Below, in pieces: positions 10,601-21,076 of a stretch of DNA of 35,462 bases. Source of the DNA: Biscogniauxia marginata (lineage: Eukaryota; Ascomycota; Sordariomycetes; Xylariales; Xylariaceae); contig MU404246.1 in the NCBI GenBank assembly GCA_022695795.1, positions 1 through 35,462 of the forward strand, given 5' to 3'. The stretch's first letter is position 1. Each line of letters begins with the position of its first letter. The notes beneath the pieces were generated by a model, which saw nothing but the letters and a program-made list of their open reading frames with translations, did no database searches and was not told the origin of the DNA. The translations under genes and the position numbers were made by a program.

Positions 10601-10790
10601 TGAAAATGGGGGCTATCCGCAACGTTAGCAGATGTCGTCCTCTTGGTTTGAAGTGAGAAGACATGCCATTCTGAGAAAAATCTCGAGAGGACTGCCAACC
10701 GCAATCCTCCGCCTTCTCTGTTCCGTAAGGTAAGTGTGAAAGGCGTCCTGCGAGGCCAATTGACGAGTCGAGGGTGTGGCGTTCAGTCAT
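7648..10790 (-). CDS. rrn6: RNA polymerase I core-factor subunit Rrn6
   Basis: Rrn6 (TAF1C-like) belongs to the core factor that recruits RNA polymerase I to the rDNA promoter. Two exons (8626-10790 and 7648-8572) are joined across a 53-bp intron (GTAGGT...TTAG) and give 1029 residues in an unbroken frame. Family features: a start MTERHTLDSS, the LGPWTTWFP motif near residue 70, a long divergent WD-type beta-propeller region, an all-helical region, and a Ser/Gln-rich tail ending in the basic run RPKKKAKKRKGGF, a likely nuclear signal. The start is the ATG at 10790 rather than an upstream in-frame one, because family members begin with a similar MTER-like sequence. About 54 bases near residue 50 may be an in-frame GC-AG intron. 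Sequence conservation of this family is low, so the call depends on overall architecture and end motifs. Confidence 0.78.
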
Positions 10791-11355
10791 TCGGGGAGCT
10801 GAGCCCAGTATAAGTCCTCTCCAGTACAGACTTTCCTTGGCCGCGCATAGCGATGCTTTGCAAATCCAAGTCGCTAGGGCTCCAGCTATAAACTGCAAAG
10901 AAGGAACAGTAAGGGAGAGAAAGACGCGCTCGAAACTGTAGCTTCGGTAAATAATACTTGTAAGACAAAAAGAAAAGAAGAAAAGAAACAGTTTAACTGA
11001 CCCGTTAAATGAAATTATTCAAGCTGTCGATGGTCCCCTGTTTATCTTATCGCATGGCACTAACGGGGTAACTTAAACTTAAAAGCGGGTACCTGGGTAC
11101 CTACCGCATCAATCTGATTGGCTTACAGCTGTACGAGCACCGTGCTCGGCAACGAACGTAGTGTAAACAAAAACTACCTAGTCTCCCTTGTGAATTTCGA
11201 ATTTCCTCGTCATTCTCTGACGACGATTGATCTTGACAAGATCACGACGCAACGCAACAACGCAACACAACACAACAACATAACAACGCGAGCATAACCT
11301 CCGCCTGTATACCACGAGCCTTGCGCCTACCATATCGCTACCGAACACCGCAACC
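10791..11355. promoter_or_regulatory. Divergent promoter RRN6 / SPC25
   Basis: These 565 bp separate the start codons. They contain a purine-rich AGAAAAGAAGAAAAG patch near 10970-10985, a GGGTACCTGGGTACCTACC repeat near 11086-11104, and a CAACA-rich leader at about 11246-11287 before the SPC25 ATG. That leader lacks G, as expected of an unstructured 5' untranslated region. Confidence 0.55.
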
Positions 11356-12210
11356 ATGGCCTCGGCGTTCGAATCTTCGCTATCCTCGAGCATGAGCGGC
11401 CGCCCGACAATGTCGGCAGTGGCGCCTTCGATGGCAGACTCTCTACCCAGCATCAACTTCGGCTTCGACGAGCTGCGCGACCGCATGGCCAAGTTCACCA
11501 CGAAATTCGACGCTTTTATCGAGCAAGGGCGAAAGCGCGTGCTAGAAGAGCGCAACCAGTTCCGCATGAGCGTCGCAGAGCTACAAGGTAAGGCAGCACC
11601 ACCCCAGACCATGTGTCCCCTCCTCGTCCGGTCGACGGCGGGCTAAAGATTATTGCAAACAGAGGACCAGCGCATGAAGAAGAAGGACATCGAGATCATC
11701 CAGCAGAAGACGAACATGTACCAGCAGACCATGTCGAAGGAGGAGGCGGAGAAGCGGGAGATGCAGGCGGCGATCGCGTCGCTCAGCGCGCAGCGGGACA
11801 GGAACGCGGCGGCGCGGGACGCGCTGCGGCGGCAGATCGCGGAGACGCAGCGGGAGATCGACGCGCGGCTGGCGGCGCAGCGGGCGCACGCGGCGCACAT
11901 GGAGGCGCAGAGCCGGTTCAACGTGCCGGAGCTGGACTTCTGGATCTCGAACCTGTGCCTCAAGATCGAGGGCGCGGGCCAGACCGACCGCCTCAAGTTC
12001 GTCTACTCGCACATCGACGAGAAGGACTGGGAGTGCGAGGCCTGGTTCGAGCTCTGCACCGCCTCGCGCGACTACGACGTCCGCCACTGCCGCCCCAAGC
12101 TCGAGCGCGAGAAGGTCGACCGCGTCCTCGAGCGCGTCAACGAGACGAGGGAGCTGCCCGCCCTGCTGAAGGGCATGAGGGAGCTTTTCGTGGAGGCTAT
12201 GAAGTCATGA
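11356..12210 (+). CDS. spc25: Kinetochore protein Spc25 (Ndc80 complex)
   Basis: Spc25 pairs with Spc24 at the inner end of the four-subunit Ndc80 complex and ties spindle microtubule attachment to the centromere. Exons 11356-11587 and 11663-12210 (75-bp intron GTAAGG...ACAG) give 259 residues. A Ser-rich head (1-35) is followed by FGFDELRDRMAKFTTKFDAF, then a long Ala/Glu/Arg/Gln coiled coil at about 45-170. The C-terminal RWD-like globular domain covers about 170-259: NVPELDFWISNLCLKIEGAG, RLKFVYSHIDEKDWECEAWF and the conserved ending VERVNETRELPALLKGMRELF-type segment. The length is normal for fungal Spc25. The start is the first ATG after an unstructured leader. MZT1 follows on the same strand 561 bp downstream. 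Confidence 0.93.
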
Positions 12211-12771
12211 AAACTATATACCTACATATATATGTGTCTCCAAATCACGGTTATGATCACGAAATGCATGGGAGGGACGGAGTTTCAGGTGTTATAACTG
12301 AGGCCAGCCTATAATTGGTGAGCTGCTAGTTGGATTGTTCTTGTGGATTAAACAAAAAAACTACTGCAGGATAGATACACTCCTTCGTAAAATATACGTA
12401 CGTGATATCGAAATCGACCTTACCTGACCTTACCTTAGGGAGATATGTAATTTGCCTATAGCCGGGGTGCTAATATGATAGTAGACAGTTTGGCAGCTTA
12501 AGCTGACTGTATATTTGTATGGAGGCTCATTTGAGCCTGCAGCTGCTGTCAGCTGCCAATATCTACTGAAACTTACGCAGCCAGTTATTAAAACACCCGT
12601 CGCGCCGCGGCTCAACGCGCCTCTTAGCAAGCCTGTACGTAACTCAGGTATAATAAAGTGAAGAAGCACTACACTGAACCTGACCACATTTAAAACCTCA
12701 CAACCCGCCGATTCGTCACAGATGATCAAAACGCCATATATATAAAACAGACAAGGCCAAAATACCTAGCC
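12211..12771. promoter_or_regulatory. SPC25 3' region and MZT1 promoter
   Basis: This 561-bp stretch has no supported gene. It contains CTTACCTGACCTTACCTTAGG near 12419-12438 and a TATATATAAAA run at 12737-12747. That run is only 25 bp from the MZT1 ATG, so it is a doubtful TATA box unless the leader is extremely short. Confidence 0.5.
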
Positions 12772-13306
12772 ATGCCACCCAAGGACGACAATGAGAAGCA
12801 GCAGGCCGCACAGCAGGCCGTAGATATCCTACACGAGATCTCCACAATCCTGGTGCGTTTGCGTTCCGTTGCCTTCACCTTTTGCGTTTTCCCATCTTAA
12901 AATGAAATACTTGCCTCCCACCACCACCACCACCCATCCCCGTTCTCTTGTACCCTCTTCCAGGTATACATAGCCGAGCTGACCTGCAGGTGGGGGGAAA
13001 CTACAGAACTGCCATCTCGACCGCCGAACGCTGTCTGTGTGTATATCCATGATCGAGAACGGGGTGAATCCGGAGGCGCTGGCGGTAAGCTATTCGTTTG
13101 TTCCACCTAAAATTTACTCTTACCTTTTACGGGGAAAACCCCGTCGTTGTGTTCGTCGCTTGGTTGGACCCAAAAAAAAACCCCGGGAGGAAGAAAGAAA
13201 GCTGATTTCTTTTTTTCTTTTTACCAAACGTTCAAAGAATGTCGTCCAATTCCTGCGTAAGGAGGCCCATAAGGCAAGTCTTGCCAAGGAAGCCGCCAAT
13301 CGGTGA
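12772..13306 (+). CDS. mzt1: Mitotic-spindle organizing protein 1 (MOZART1)
   Basis: Mzt1 is a tiny helical protein that binds the N-termini of gamma-tubulin complex components and lets the complex dock at spindle poles. Three exons (12772-12852, 13007-13084, 13238-13306) give 75 residues, exactly the family size. The introns are GTGCGT...TACAG and GTAAGC...AAAG, both in phase 0. Seen: [15 protein letters not shown], the family core [22 protein letters not shown], then [13 protein letters not shown]. No exon is longer than 81 bases, so the gene is easily missed by simple open-frame searches. The ATG is in good context (TAGCCATGCC). It sits between SPC25 and the CHY/RING gene, converging on the latter. 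Confidence 0.93.
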
Positions 13307-13761
13307 GGGGGAACGACGAGTGAAATCCGAGTGAGAGTGGGTTAGAGGAGGAGGATAAGAGCATTCCGGGGCTCGGACGAGGATATGCTAGGCGTTCGGC
13401 GTTCATTATAGGAAGGATATAAACCTTACAGGCGTGAGCTACGCATTATTTTACAGAAGATTGCATCGCCGCTTAGCAAAGTAGAGGAGGAAGTGGTTTT
13501 GTGTAGGTGATGATACAGTCATGACTGATATTATTGCTTCTCAGTCCAGTGCTGCCAACCAAGATTCTTCTCTGGAAGCTGCCCATCCAAGCGCCAGCTC
13601 TACATGTATTGAACCAATTTCAATGCCGAAAAACAACTAACTATGGATCCAATGCCTATTTTGCCCAAACTCAACTGGTATTCCTTTCATGCAACCATGC
13701 CGCATCTGAACGCCATTCTTATGTCCAGCCTAAAGAGCCACCCCGCGTCCATTGGTCGCCG
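13307..13761. other. Convergent 3' region between MZT1 and CHY/RING gene
   Basis: No supported gene is present in these 455 bp. They hold both 3' untranslated regions. A short open frame at 13534-13779 on the plus strand has no recognisable features. Confidence 0.55.
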
Positions 13762-15860
13762 TTAACGATGTCCGAGTAGCTCAAAATCATCATGGTCTGA
13801 TTCGTCTCCATCTTCCTGGTCCATCTCGTCATCCGAAGTCAGAACTGACTCATCGTCAGAGGTGGCAGCGTCGTCGTCATCCTCATCCCCAGCCTCGTCT
13901 TCATTCGAGGCTATACTGCGTGGAACCCGGCTCCAAAACCCTATCATATCCTCGCCTTCTTCCTCGTCCTCTGTTTCTGCCAGGGACCCACCCCCCATAG
14001 AGGGATGTAAGGAAAGTCCTGGGGTAGGTACCGGCGAGACGGAACGGGCTAGTCTGTCGAGAACTTGCGGATCCAGAGCGGGTTCGATGGCCATTGAGCT
14101 CGTAACGTTAGATGAATGGCGCCGACGTATATCACGACTATTAGATACGTCTGTCGCAGGGGCGGCGTCTAGGTCACCGGAAGGAGTCAGGCCCGATAGT
14201 TGCGCGTTCCGTCTTCCGAAATCGGAATCGATAACATCGGCAGCTAGGCCGAGGATTTGGAGCTGGGCAGTGTTGTACGAAAGGCAAACACTGCACTTCA
14301 GGCCGAGCCAATGATACATGGTCGAGCTCTTGGCAGAGCAGTCGTTGCATAGCACAACAGCTCGGGTGTCTCTAAATTCCGGAGGCATAGGCTGCGATTG
14401 GATGGCAAGGTCAAGGTTCCGGAACTGGGATTCCATGTTGGTGAGGCTTTTGTTGCAAATCGGGCACTTGTATGAAGACTTCATATGTTCCTGGAAGCAA
14501 TGTCGGTGTATGCTATGCCCACACTTCATAAAGCAAACCGCCTTAGGGGACGTGAACATGTAGTCGCCGCAAATGGGACAGTCACAGTCTGTAGCTCGTT
14601 CGATGCACTTATGGTCCAACTCCATAGAAATGGCGATGCAGGCGCAACATTTCTACAACTGGTCAGTCTTCAGAGTTGAGATCGGGGATCAGATCGTACC
14701 TTGCAATGGAAGAAATCTTTCCCAATGCCTCTACCAATCCTACAAATGCCACAATCATTGCAATGATAGCATGGCTTATCAGGATCATCGTTCCACAGCT
14801 TACAGATACCACAATAATACCTAGCGGCCGATTCTCCACAAGCCACACAACCTTCGCCGGCTCTCTGAGCAGTCCCGCAGAACATGCATAGCATATTCCG
14901 CGTCTCCTTTCGAATTAAAGCGTGGTCCTCAACTTTGTCATGGCAGAACCGGCAAGTGTACCATCGATGGCATGTTGAGCATTGCAATTTGACATTGCGC
15001 CGGTAGTGTTCGCACCCAAGAGGCTGGTACTCGGATTCCTCGGATTCCTCGACATCCTCGGCAGATTCGGCCGATAAGACCCTCGGCGCAAAAGTTGGCC
15101 TGAGGTCGTCCTCGGTCAAGTCGAATTCCTCTTCAGGGTCGGCCTCGCCCATGGCATTATGCCAGAATTTGAACGACTCCGACGGCCGCTGCACCTGCGA
15201 AGGTCGTTGTTCTGCAGGCCTCAGGCCCGAAGGAGTGATGGACCGTTCTACTTGGGCCGAACCCCGAGATTTTGCATATCCTTCACTTAGCAGCTGGTGC
15301 ATCAAACAGGCCTTCTCGGACGGCCCGATATCTCTTGCCTGGATAGCGAATATCCGCCTTCTTAATTCGCCCATGCCATCATCCTCCGGCAGCTGAATAC
15401 GGCGGGGCGCAGCGGCCTGAGCGGAGGGGCCGTTGTCGGACAATAAGCGACCTGTAGCCATGTTGGAAGCATTCGCAGGCATAGATTCGCCTTGGGGTCC
15501 GTGCTCACGAGGATGGTTCTCGCGGATAGGTAGCTCGGAATGGCTAGGGACGACGTGATCTGGGGTGTTATTAGGCTGACTGCGTTCCTCGCGCAAGCCA
15601 GCTATACTTGCGTGCAGGTTCGCGTGGACGGGGCTCCGGGAGGAAGAGGTTGCTTTGCCCTCTTCAGCACCATCTCCTAAATAGGAAAGCTCGTCTACTT
15701 CTGGAATGGCATTCTCTTGCTGGCTATGCCGCCATGACGGCGTGGTTCGCGGCGGTGATTCAGGTTCGGGTTTGTTTGCGGTGGTAAAGGATGGAAGTGA
15801 AAAACGTCGGGCTTGTCGAATGACTGGGTTCACGATGAAGTCGGTGACTAAAGACGTCAT
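13762..15860 (-). CDS. CHY/CTCHY/RING zinc-finger E3 ubiquitin ligase (Pirh2/RCHY1-like)
   Basis: This is a probable ubiquitin ligase of the RCHY1 (Pirh2) type. Exons 14700-15860 and 13762-14652 (47-bp intron GTACGA...GTAG) give 683 residues. Residues 1-280 are Ser/Pro/Glu-rich and probably disordered. The CHY finger runs about 282-345 (GCEHYRRNVKLQCSTC, WYTCRFCHD, MLCMFCGTAQ). The CTCHY finger runs about 346-410 (YYCGICKLWNDDPDKPCYHCNDCGICR). The RING covers about 412-453 (CPICGDYMFTS...CGHSIHRHCF...CPIC), with all zinc ligands present. A zinc-ribbon-like segment follows (LCNDCSAKS...LKCSVC). The tail is strongly acidic (DEDDDDAATSDDE). The intron lies within the cysteine array, just before KCCACIAISM. 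Substrates cannot be read from sequence. Confidence 0.93.
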
Positions 15861-16634
15861 TGGCAGGAGGATATTTAGGTATATGCAGGTTATGGTTCCC
15901 GTTCAAGGCCCATCAGGTTGACCCGAAACAGAATACTACCAAACAAAATACAAAATACAAGATACAAAATAGGGAGAGGAATTGATTGTTCGCAAGAAGA
16001 GACCCCTGGATAACTAAAACAAGGGATAGGGCACAACTCGGCGCGTGGATGGTGTGTGGTCGAGATGAGTGACATCAATGGCACGACGGTTGGACGATTC
16101 CAGTTGGATATCGAGTCGGAAGAGGGAATCAACTAATACGGAATACTGCCTACATGTAGTAAGGTAAGTCTGGATCCGCGCAAGGAGGCACTACAGTGTA
16201 CCGCCCAAGGTAGAACCCCGCTGCAACAAGCACCAATTAAATAGCAATCCAGTCTGTCTCTTTAGTTCCTCCGACCGGGCGGCGGTGCTTTTGTCAGCCC
16301 GTGTCCGTCTTTTCGAGTGGATCCCACTTTTCTGCCAAAACTCGAATCAAATAGTCCGCTTTGTTTCCGTACTTGATTCTAGACATACATAACCTATAAG
16401 TGATTATTGCCAGCCTAGACAGCCATCTAAGCCAAGCAGGCGACTAATATAGCTTCCTCCCGGAATCCAGACCACTAAGCCGCCGAGGAGGTTCGTACCT
16501 AATAACACCTTGCACGGCACACGGTCACACAGCAGTCTTGATCGCAGCACGAGTCTTAGATCGGCCGGGCTCACACCATCAGTCCAACCAACATTATTAC
16601 ATGCCGACTGCGTCGTCCGGGACTCTGGAAAATC
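15861..16634. promoter_or_regulatory. Divergent promoter CHY/RING / LYR gene
   Basis: This 774-bp stretch carries no supported gene. A triplicated ATACAAAATA-like motif is seen around 15947-15971. The rest is unique sequence with no obvious repeats. Confidence 0.5.
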
Positions 16635-16994
16635 ATGGCTGAACTCACTGTTGTCCACGCATATCGCCACTTGTACCGAGGGCTGCTTCATGCCATCCAA
16701 TTCTCTAAGCCTGCTCGCTTTACGGCACTTCACCAGCTAAGGACAGCGTTTCGAGAAAAGGGGGCTAAGTTCGATACCAGAGCCATCATCCGGACCATAC
16801 GCTTTTTTGAAGCAGCTGCCAGGGTGCGTGGCATAGAACATAAGGTCCTCAGAAATCTTTTAAGGGTGGCTCACTACCGGCATGAGGCAACCGTTCGATC
16901 TTGGAAAAGTGTCCAGGAACAACAGCGTTCCAGAAAATCCAAGTATCTTGCCCCGTGGCTACTCCTAGGTACAGTAATGTTAACAATCTTCTAG
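16635..16994 (+). CDS. Small LYR-motif protein, DUF1763-like
   Basis: A single-exon 119-residue basic protein. The N-terminus HAYRHLYRGLLHAIQFSKPARF contains a Leu-Tyr-Arg triplet at residues 13-15, as in the LYR superfamily of mitochondrial assembly factors. It is followed by a helical, Arg-rich body (LRTAFREKGAKFDTRAIIRTIRFFEAAARVRGIEHKVLRNLLRVAHY), matching my memory of the fungal DUF1763 family. The C-terminus ends in a hydrophobic stretch (LAPWLLLGTVMLTIF) that could anchor it in a membrane. LYR proteins usually bind acyl-carrier protein and help build Fe-S or respiratory complexes; whether this one does is inference. The context AATCATGG suits the chosen start. Confidence 0.8.
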   Translation: MAELTVVHAYRHLYRGLLHAIQFSKPARFTALHQLRTAFREKGAKFDTRAIIRTIRFFEAAARVRGIEHKVLRNLLRVAHYRHEATVRSWKSVQEQQRSRKSKYLAPWLLLGTVMLTIF

Positions 16995-19006
16995 GACAGA
17001 ATTGGAGGCGCACATTCAAAAAACAGCCTATAAGCATTACGATATGACGGTTGCTATGCTTAATAAATCTATGGGCTTGTGCTTGCGATAGAGCCATCGT
17101 TCAAGCAAGCACCGATTAGTCAAATGCTGCGACGGCTTTACCTTCTCCAACACATGCTGATTCGTTGATGGCTGTAGCTGCATGAGTACTCTAAACCAAA
17201 CTATCCTCCAACTCGAGGGTTTAATTTGACGGACAGACGACCCATGACCTACCAGAGTTTCCAGCAGCCATCTTCCAAATTGTCGTTATGCGAGGAAGGT
17301 GACATCGATTCTGCCGCAGTCACACCACGGGTTCTATGCCTTGATGAACATTTTGTCCTCCAAATATGTGAGGAGATGGTGGCCCTGTATAGTGTGGTTA
17401 CAAGTTGTACTTGATTCAAACTCTCGCGCAGCATATCTGGTATGTCAATATATATCGAATGCTAGAAGGTTGCATGCAAAAGCTTAACCTAGCTTCGGAT
17501 TCTTGGGCCGGATGGGACCGAAGCCATCATGGGGATGAATCTTGGGTATGCGGCACCAGTAACAAGAAAATAATTCGCAAGGGGCTTCTTGTCCTTCAAA
17601 CGGAAGTGTTTCAGTGTGTCCAGTGTGTAATTCAGCTCAGGGAAATATATGGAGTCGCCAACCGACGCCCGACACCCGACGCAATCAACGGCATTTAGCA
17701 TAGCTACATGGAATTGGTGGGGAGAGGAAGACGAAGGGCGTTGTTTGGTCTGCTAGTCAAGCCGTCGTGAGGTGTCGATCCCCCATATAACATGCTGGCT
17801 GGGTAGCAGAGGATGACGTCTGGCAACATGGGAAAATCAGCGGAGATGTTGATTCGTCAGCACTAGAGCAAATATTAGGCGGACACTACGTTCGGTATAA
17901 TCCCACAGCACCGACATACGCACATACATGCTACCGTACATGACGAGGACTCGCTGAAGATCTGGATCTTGAATAAGGGGTTCATCTAGGGGATGAATAA
18001 GACGACACGGACAATATGTAGTACTAATAACAGGCCACTAATGCCTGATATCGGGACAATCCGCCCAGATTCAATGACCCTATGTAACAGAAAAGAGCTA
18101 GGGTACCTGTTAGAGTCGTGCCGGTGAGGACGGACCTTGAGGGCACGGTATTCCAATCAGCCATAGAGGATCGACCAGCCATTGCTAGCACGGTTACCAC
18201 ACCAGTGTGGGGAATCTGGAGATAGCCGTGTAACCTGCAAGGCCTGGGCCTCCCCTGTACTGAAAGAAAACCCCCTCTTCGCCCGCTAAGAAACCAGCCC
18301 AAACCCAAACCATATCGAACGACCGTCACTCTTTGTTTCCGGTCTTGCCTGTAGCTACCGCTTTCCTCGGGCAGTTACCCAGCGTGTATCGGCCCATTCT
18401 ACACCACACTTACATACAGTACGGGTACCTAACAGTAGAGACTGGAGGTACCTTAGGTGCGCACACACATACAGCCAGACCGGGTCATGCAATTGGCAGT
18501 CACTTCTCACATGCACACACACCTACACACACATACCTTACGTAGGTAGCTTAGATATACACATCTATCTCCATCTCCATCTCCATCTCCATCTCTCTCT
18601 GTCTCTTTGTGTGCTTCGAACAAAACCCCGCAGAAAAAAAGCACAGGCCGACAAATCATGAGCGGCCGTTTAGAATCGACTGGTTAATCAATTACTCACT
18701 TGGTCTTTGGTCGGTCGACAAACTCGCGTCTACTGCTGCTAAAACCACAATCAACTCAAGGAATAAACTTCCAGCAGTCCTACAAAACCACCAACTTTCC
18801 GACCCCGCATCGTATTTTCTTTCCTCCCTTAAACCCCATTCTTCGTCCATACCCCCCCTCCATCGAGTCCTCGCATCTTCGGGATCTTGATGGCACACCA
18901 GCTGCCAGCACTCGACGCCATTGTATCGCGACTACGCCGATGACTCTGGTCCTCATCTCGAGGCCATTGTCTGAAGCTTCCCCGCAATACAAGCTGCTGA
19001 AGAGCC
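16995..19006. other. Two-kilobase region without a supported gene
   Basis: This region contains several short open frames of 60-100 codons on both strands (17226-17414, 17405-17698, 18024-18329 minus). They lack recognisable domains, and I found no splice pattern joining them. Near 18420-18460 there are GGTACC-type words. CA-rich DNA lies at 18464-18536, and an ATCTCC hexamer repeat at about 18562-18596. The rightmost few hundred bases probably hold the promoter and C/T-rich leader of the carrier gene. Confidence 0.55.
18562..18604 (+). repeat. (ATCTCC)n hexanucleotide repeat with CT tail
   Basis: About five ATCTCC units run into TCTCTCTGTCTC upstream of the mitochondrial carrier gene. Pyrimidine tracts are common in fungal promoters, but no function is shown. 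Confidence 0.85.
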
Positions 19007-20285
19007 ATGCCCGTTGAGTCCAACCTCCAAGATGTCACCGGTGCCACGCTTCGGACTCGGACCATGCCTCAGTTCAACGGCAGCGAGAAGCCACGGAGCT
19101 GGATAAAACGTTACCGCACAGAGGTCGCTGCCTCTGCCGCCAGCGTCCTATCCACCGTCACGGCGTTCCCCCTCGACAGTGTCAAGACTCGCATGCAGAC
19201 GTATCCCTACGACGGAGCTCTGCACTGCGTCCGCGTGACATATCAGTCCGAGGGCCTTCGTGGATTCTTCCGAGGTATGCTACCCACCCCAGCCGCCACA
19301 TGCGAGCGACGATGATGGCTAACCCCGCCCCCCATTGACAGGTGTAACCGCCCCCTTAGCCAGTGTCACCCTTGTACGAACCGTCTCCTTTTCCATCTAC
19401 CAACGCTCCAAACACATCTACTCCGACTGGATGGGAAAGCACCTGGGGTTTTGTCCGCTAGAGCATGTCAATAGAAATGGCGCCTACCCCAACCTCGGCA
19501 CCATCTCCTGCTTCGCGGCCGCCGGTGCCACTGCCGGCTCCGGCATCACTTTTATAGCTTGTAAGTTGGCCGGGTACTGCTGGCGTCGCCCAATTGGCAA
19601 CTAATTCCGTGCCGCGACAGGCCCCTTTGAATTGACTAAGCTGAGCGCACAAGTCTCGGTGCTTATGGCCAATCAGAAGAACGCAGACCCAAAGAGACAG
19701 GCCATTGCCCTCAGTTACCATAACAAAGGAACCTTTAAGACCCTGGCCAATATTGTCAAGCACCGGGGCTATGGTGGCATGTACACTGGATTAAACCTGC
19801 ATTTGTGTAAGTCGACGACTAGCTAGTCTCCTAGCCTTCTATCTCGACTAACCATCCATTGCAGTGAGGGATACATTAGGAACCGGAATCTACTTCGCAA
19901 CGTATGAGAGCAGCAAGCAGCTGTTGACCACGTTTAGCGGCAAAGATGCCCACAAGAATCCCGTCGCCGTTCTGGCTGCCGGAGCTCTGTGCGGTATCGT
20001 TTCGTGGGCTATGATTTGTAGGTAACTCGTCTCCATGGCCCCTTCGCTTTAGCTAACGTCGGACCTATAGACCCCATCGATTCGGTCAAAAGCATATACC
20101 AACGAAATGCCCTGATGTATTCGAAGGGCCAGAAAGTGCCTATACCTAAGATTCAGTTCTTCAGGCGTGACATGTACCGTGGACTTGGCGTGTCTATGGG
20201 ACGCTCCGCTGCGGTTAATGCCGTTTTCTTCTCGGCATTCGAGTTCTTTAAGAAGCAGATCAATACCGTGAAAGATGTTGACTAG
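19007..20285 (+). CDS. Mitochondrial carrier family transporter, substrate unknown
   Basis: A solute carrier of the mitochondrial inner membrane, with three repeats of two membrane helices. Five exons (19007-19274, 19342-19560, 19621-19806, 19865-20017, 20071-20285) give 346 residues. The three repeat signatures are PLDSVKTRMQ (from residue 55), PFELTKLSAQ and PIDSVKSIYQ. The matching loop motifs are SEGLRGFFRG, HRGYGGMYTG and RRDMYRGLG. All four introns are phase 1, so the three internal exons (219, 186, 153 bases) are multiples of three. Introns 2 and 4 fall one codon before the proline of the second and third signatures. A second in-frame ATG at 19064 could be the real start, because family members often have short N-termini. 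I could not assign the substrate from memory of contact residues. Confidence 0.92.
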
Positions 20286-21076
20286 GGCGGAGAAATTAGG
20301 CAGAGTGTGATGGCGGATTAATTGGCGATTGTATACGTCGAGTACGACACCAGCATATGACCAGGCGTTCTTAGGAATCGGTGGCGTGGCTATGATTAAT
20401 ACACACAATGGACCCCTGATGAGGGGCTTGACGATATCAACCGTGGGAAGATCAAGGCATTCCCAACTGTCTATTCGCTTTTCTTTTCAAGGAATTTCAG
20501 GCCCTGACGGAAGGGATACCACAAACACGAGGAACATAGGGTTCATGTAAATCAAAAAATGCATGATTTTCACGCCGCGATTATGAGCTCGCCCATGTCA
20601 TTTGATGGGTATGCTCATCGAGGTGTAATGTTAGGGCGGTATCGGACCCCAAATTAGGACACAACTGTAAGAAATAGTCCGACAGAACAAAAAGTAAAAA
20701 GGAAGAAAAATCTTAATGCTCCCATCAATGGCATGTGCCTTAATCCCCCCTAATATTACCGGGTCTATTCCTTAACACACAAAACGGCCGAGTATCCATC
20801 TGAACGCCAAACCTGCAAAAGAAAAAAAAAGAAGAAAAATGCCTTAACCCCCTTCTACTTAGACATGCTGCTGGTATTTTTTGTAATCATCAACACATCC
20901 CATCAATCGTCATGCGAAACTTCCTACCCGGTCCTTCTCCCTCCCCCCCCCCCTTTTTTTTTTGTTCAATTGACTTGGGCAGAACCCCACAATAGGCAAG
21001 GGCGGGAAGAACAGGCGGGGTGGAGAGAGGAAGAGAGGGGAGGAGGAGGGGGAGGGGGACCTAACAACCCTCGCGC
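20286..21076. other. Convergent 3' region between carrier gene and MOB1
   Basis: No gene is supported in these 791 bp. A C-run and T-run lie at 20945-20963, and a purine-rich GGAGGAGG patch lies at 21024-21060. The MOB1 3' untranslated region should occupy the right end. Confidence 0.55.

Noticed and set aside
18024..18329. A 101-codon minus-strand frame
   Set aside because: No family resemblance, no clear promoter or splice context.
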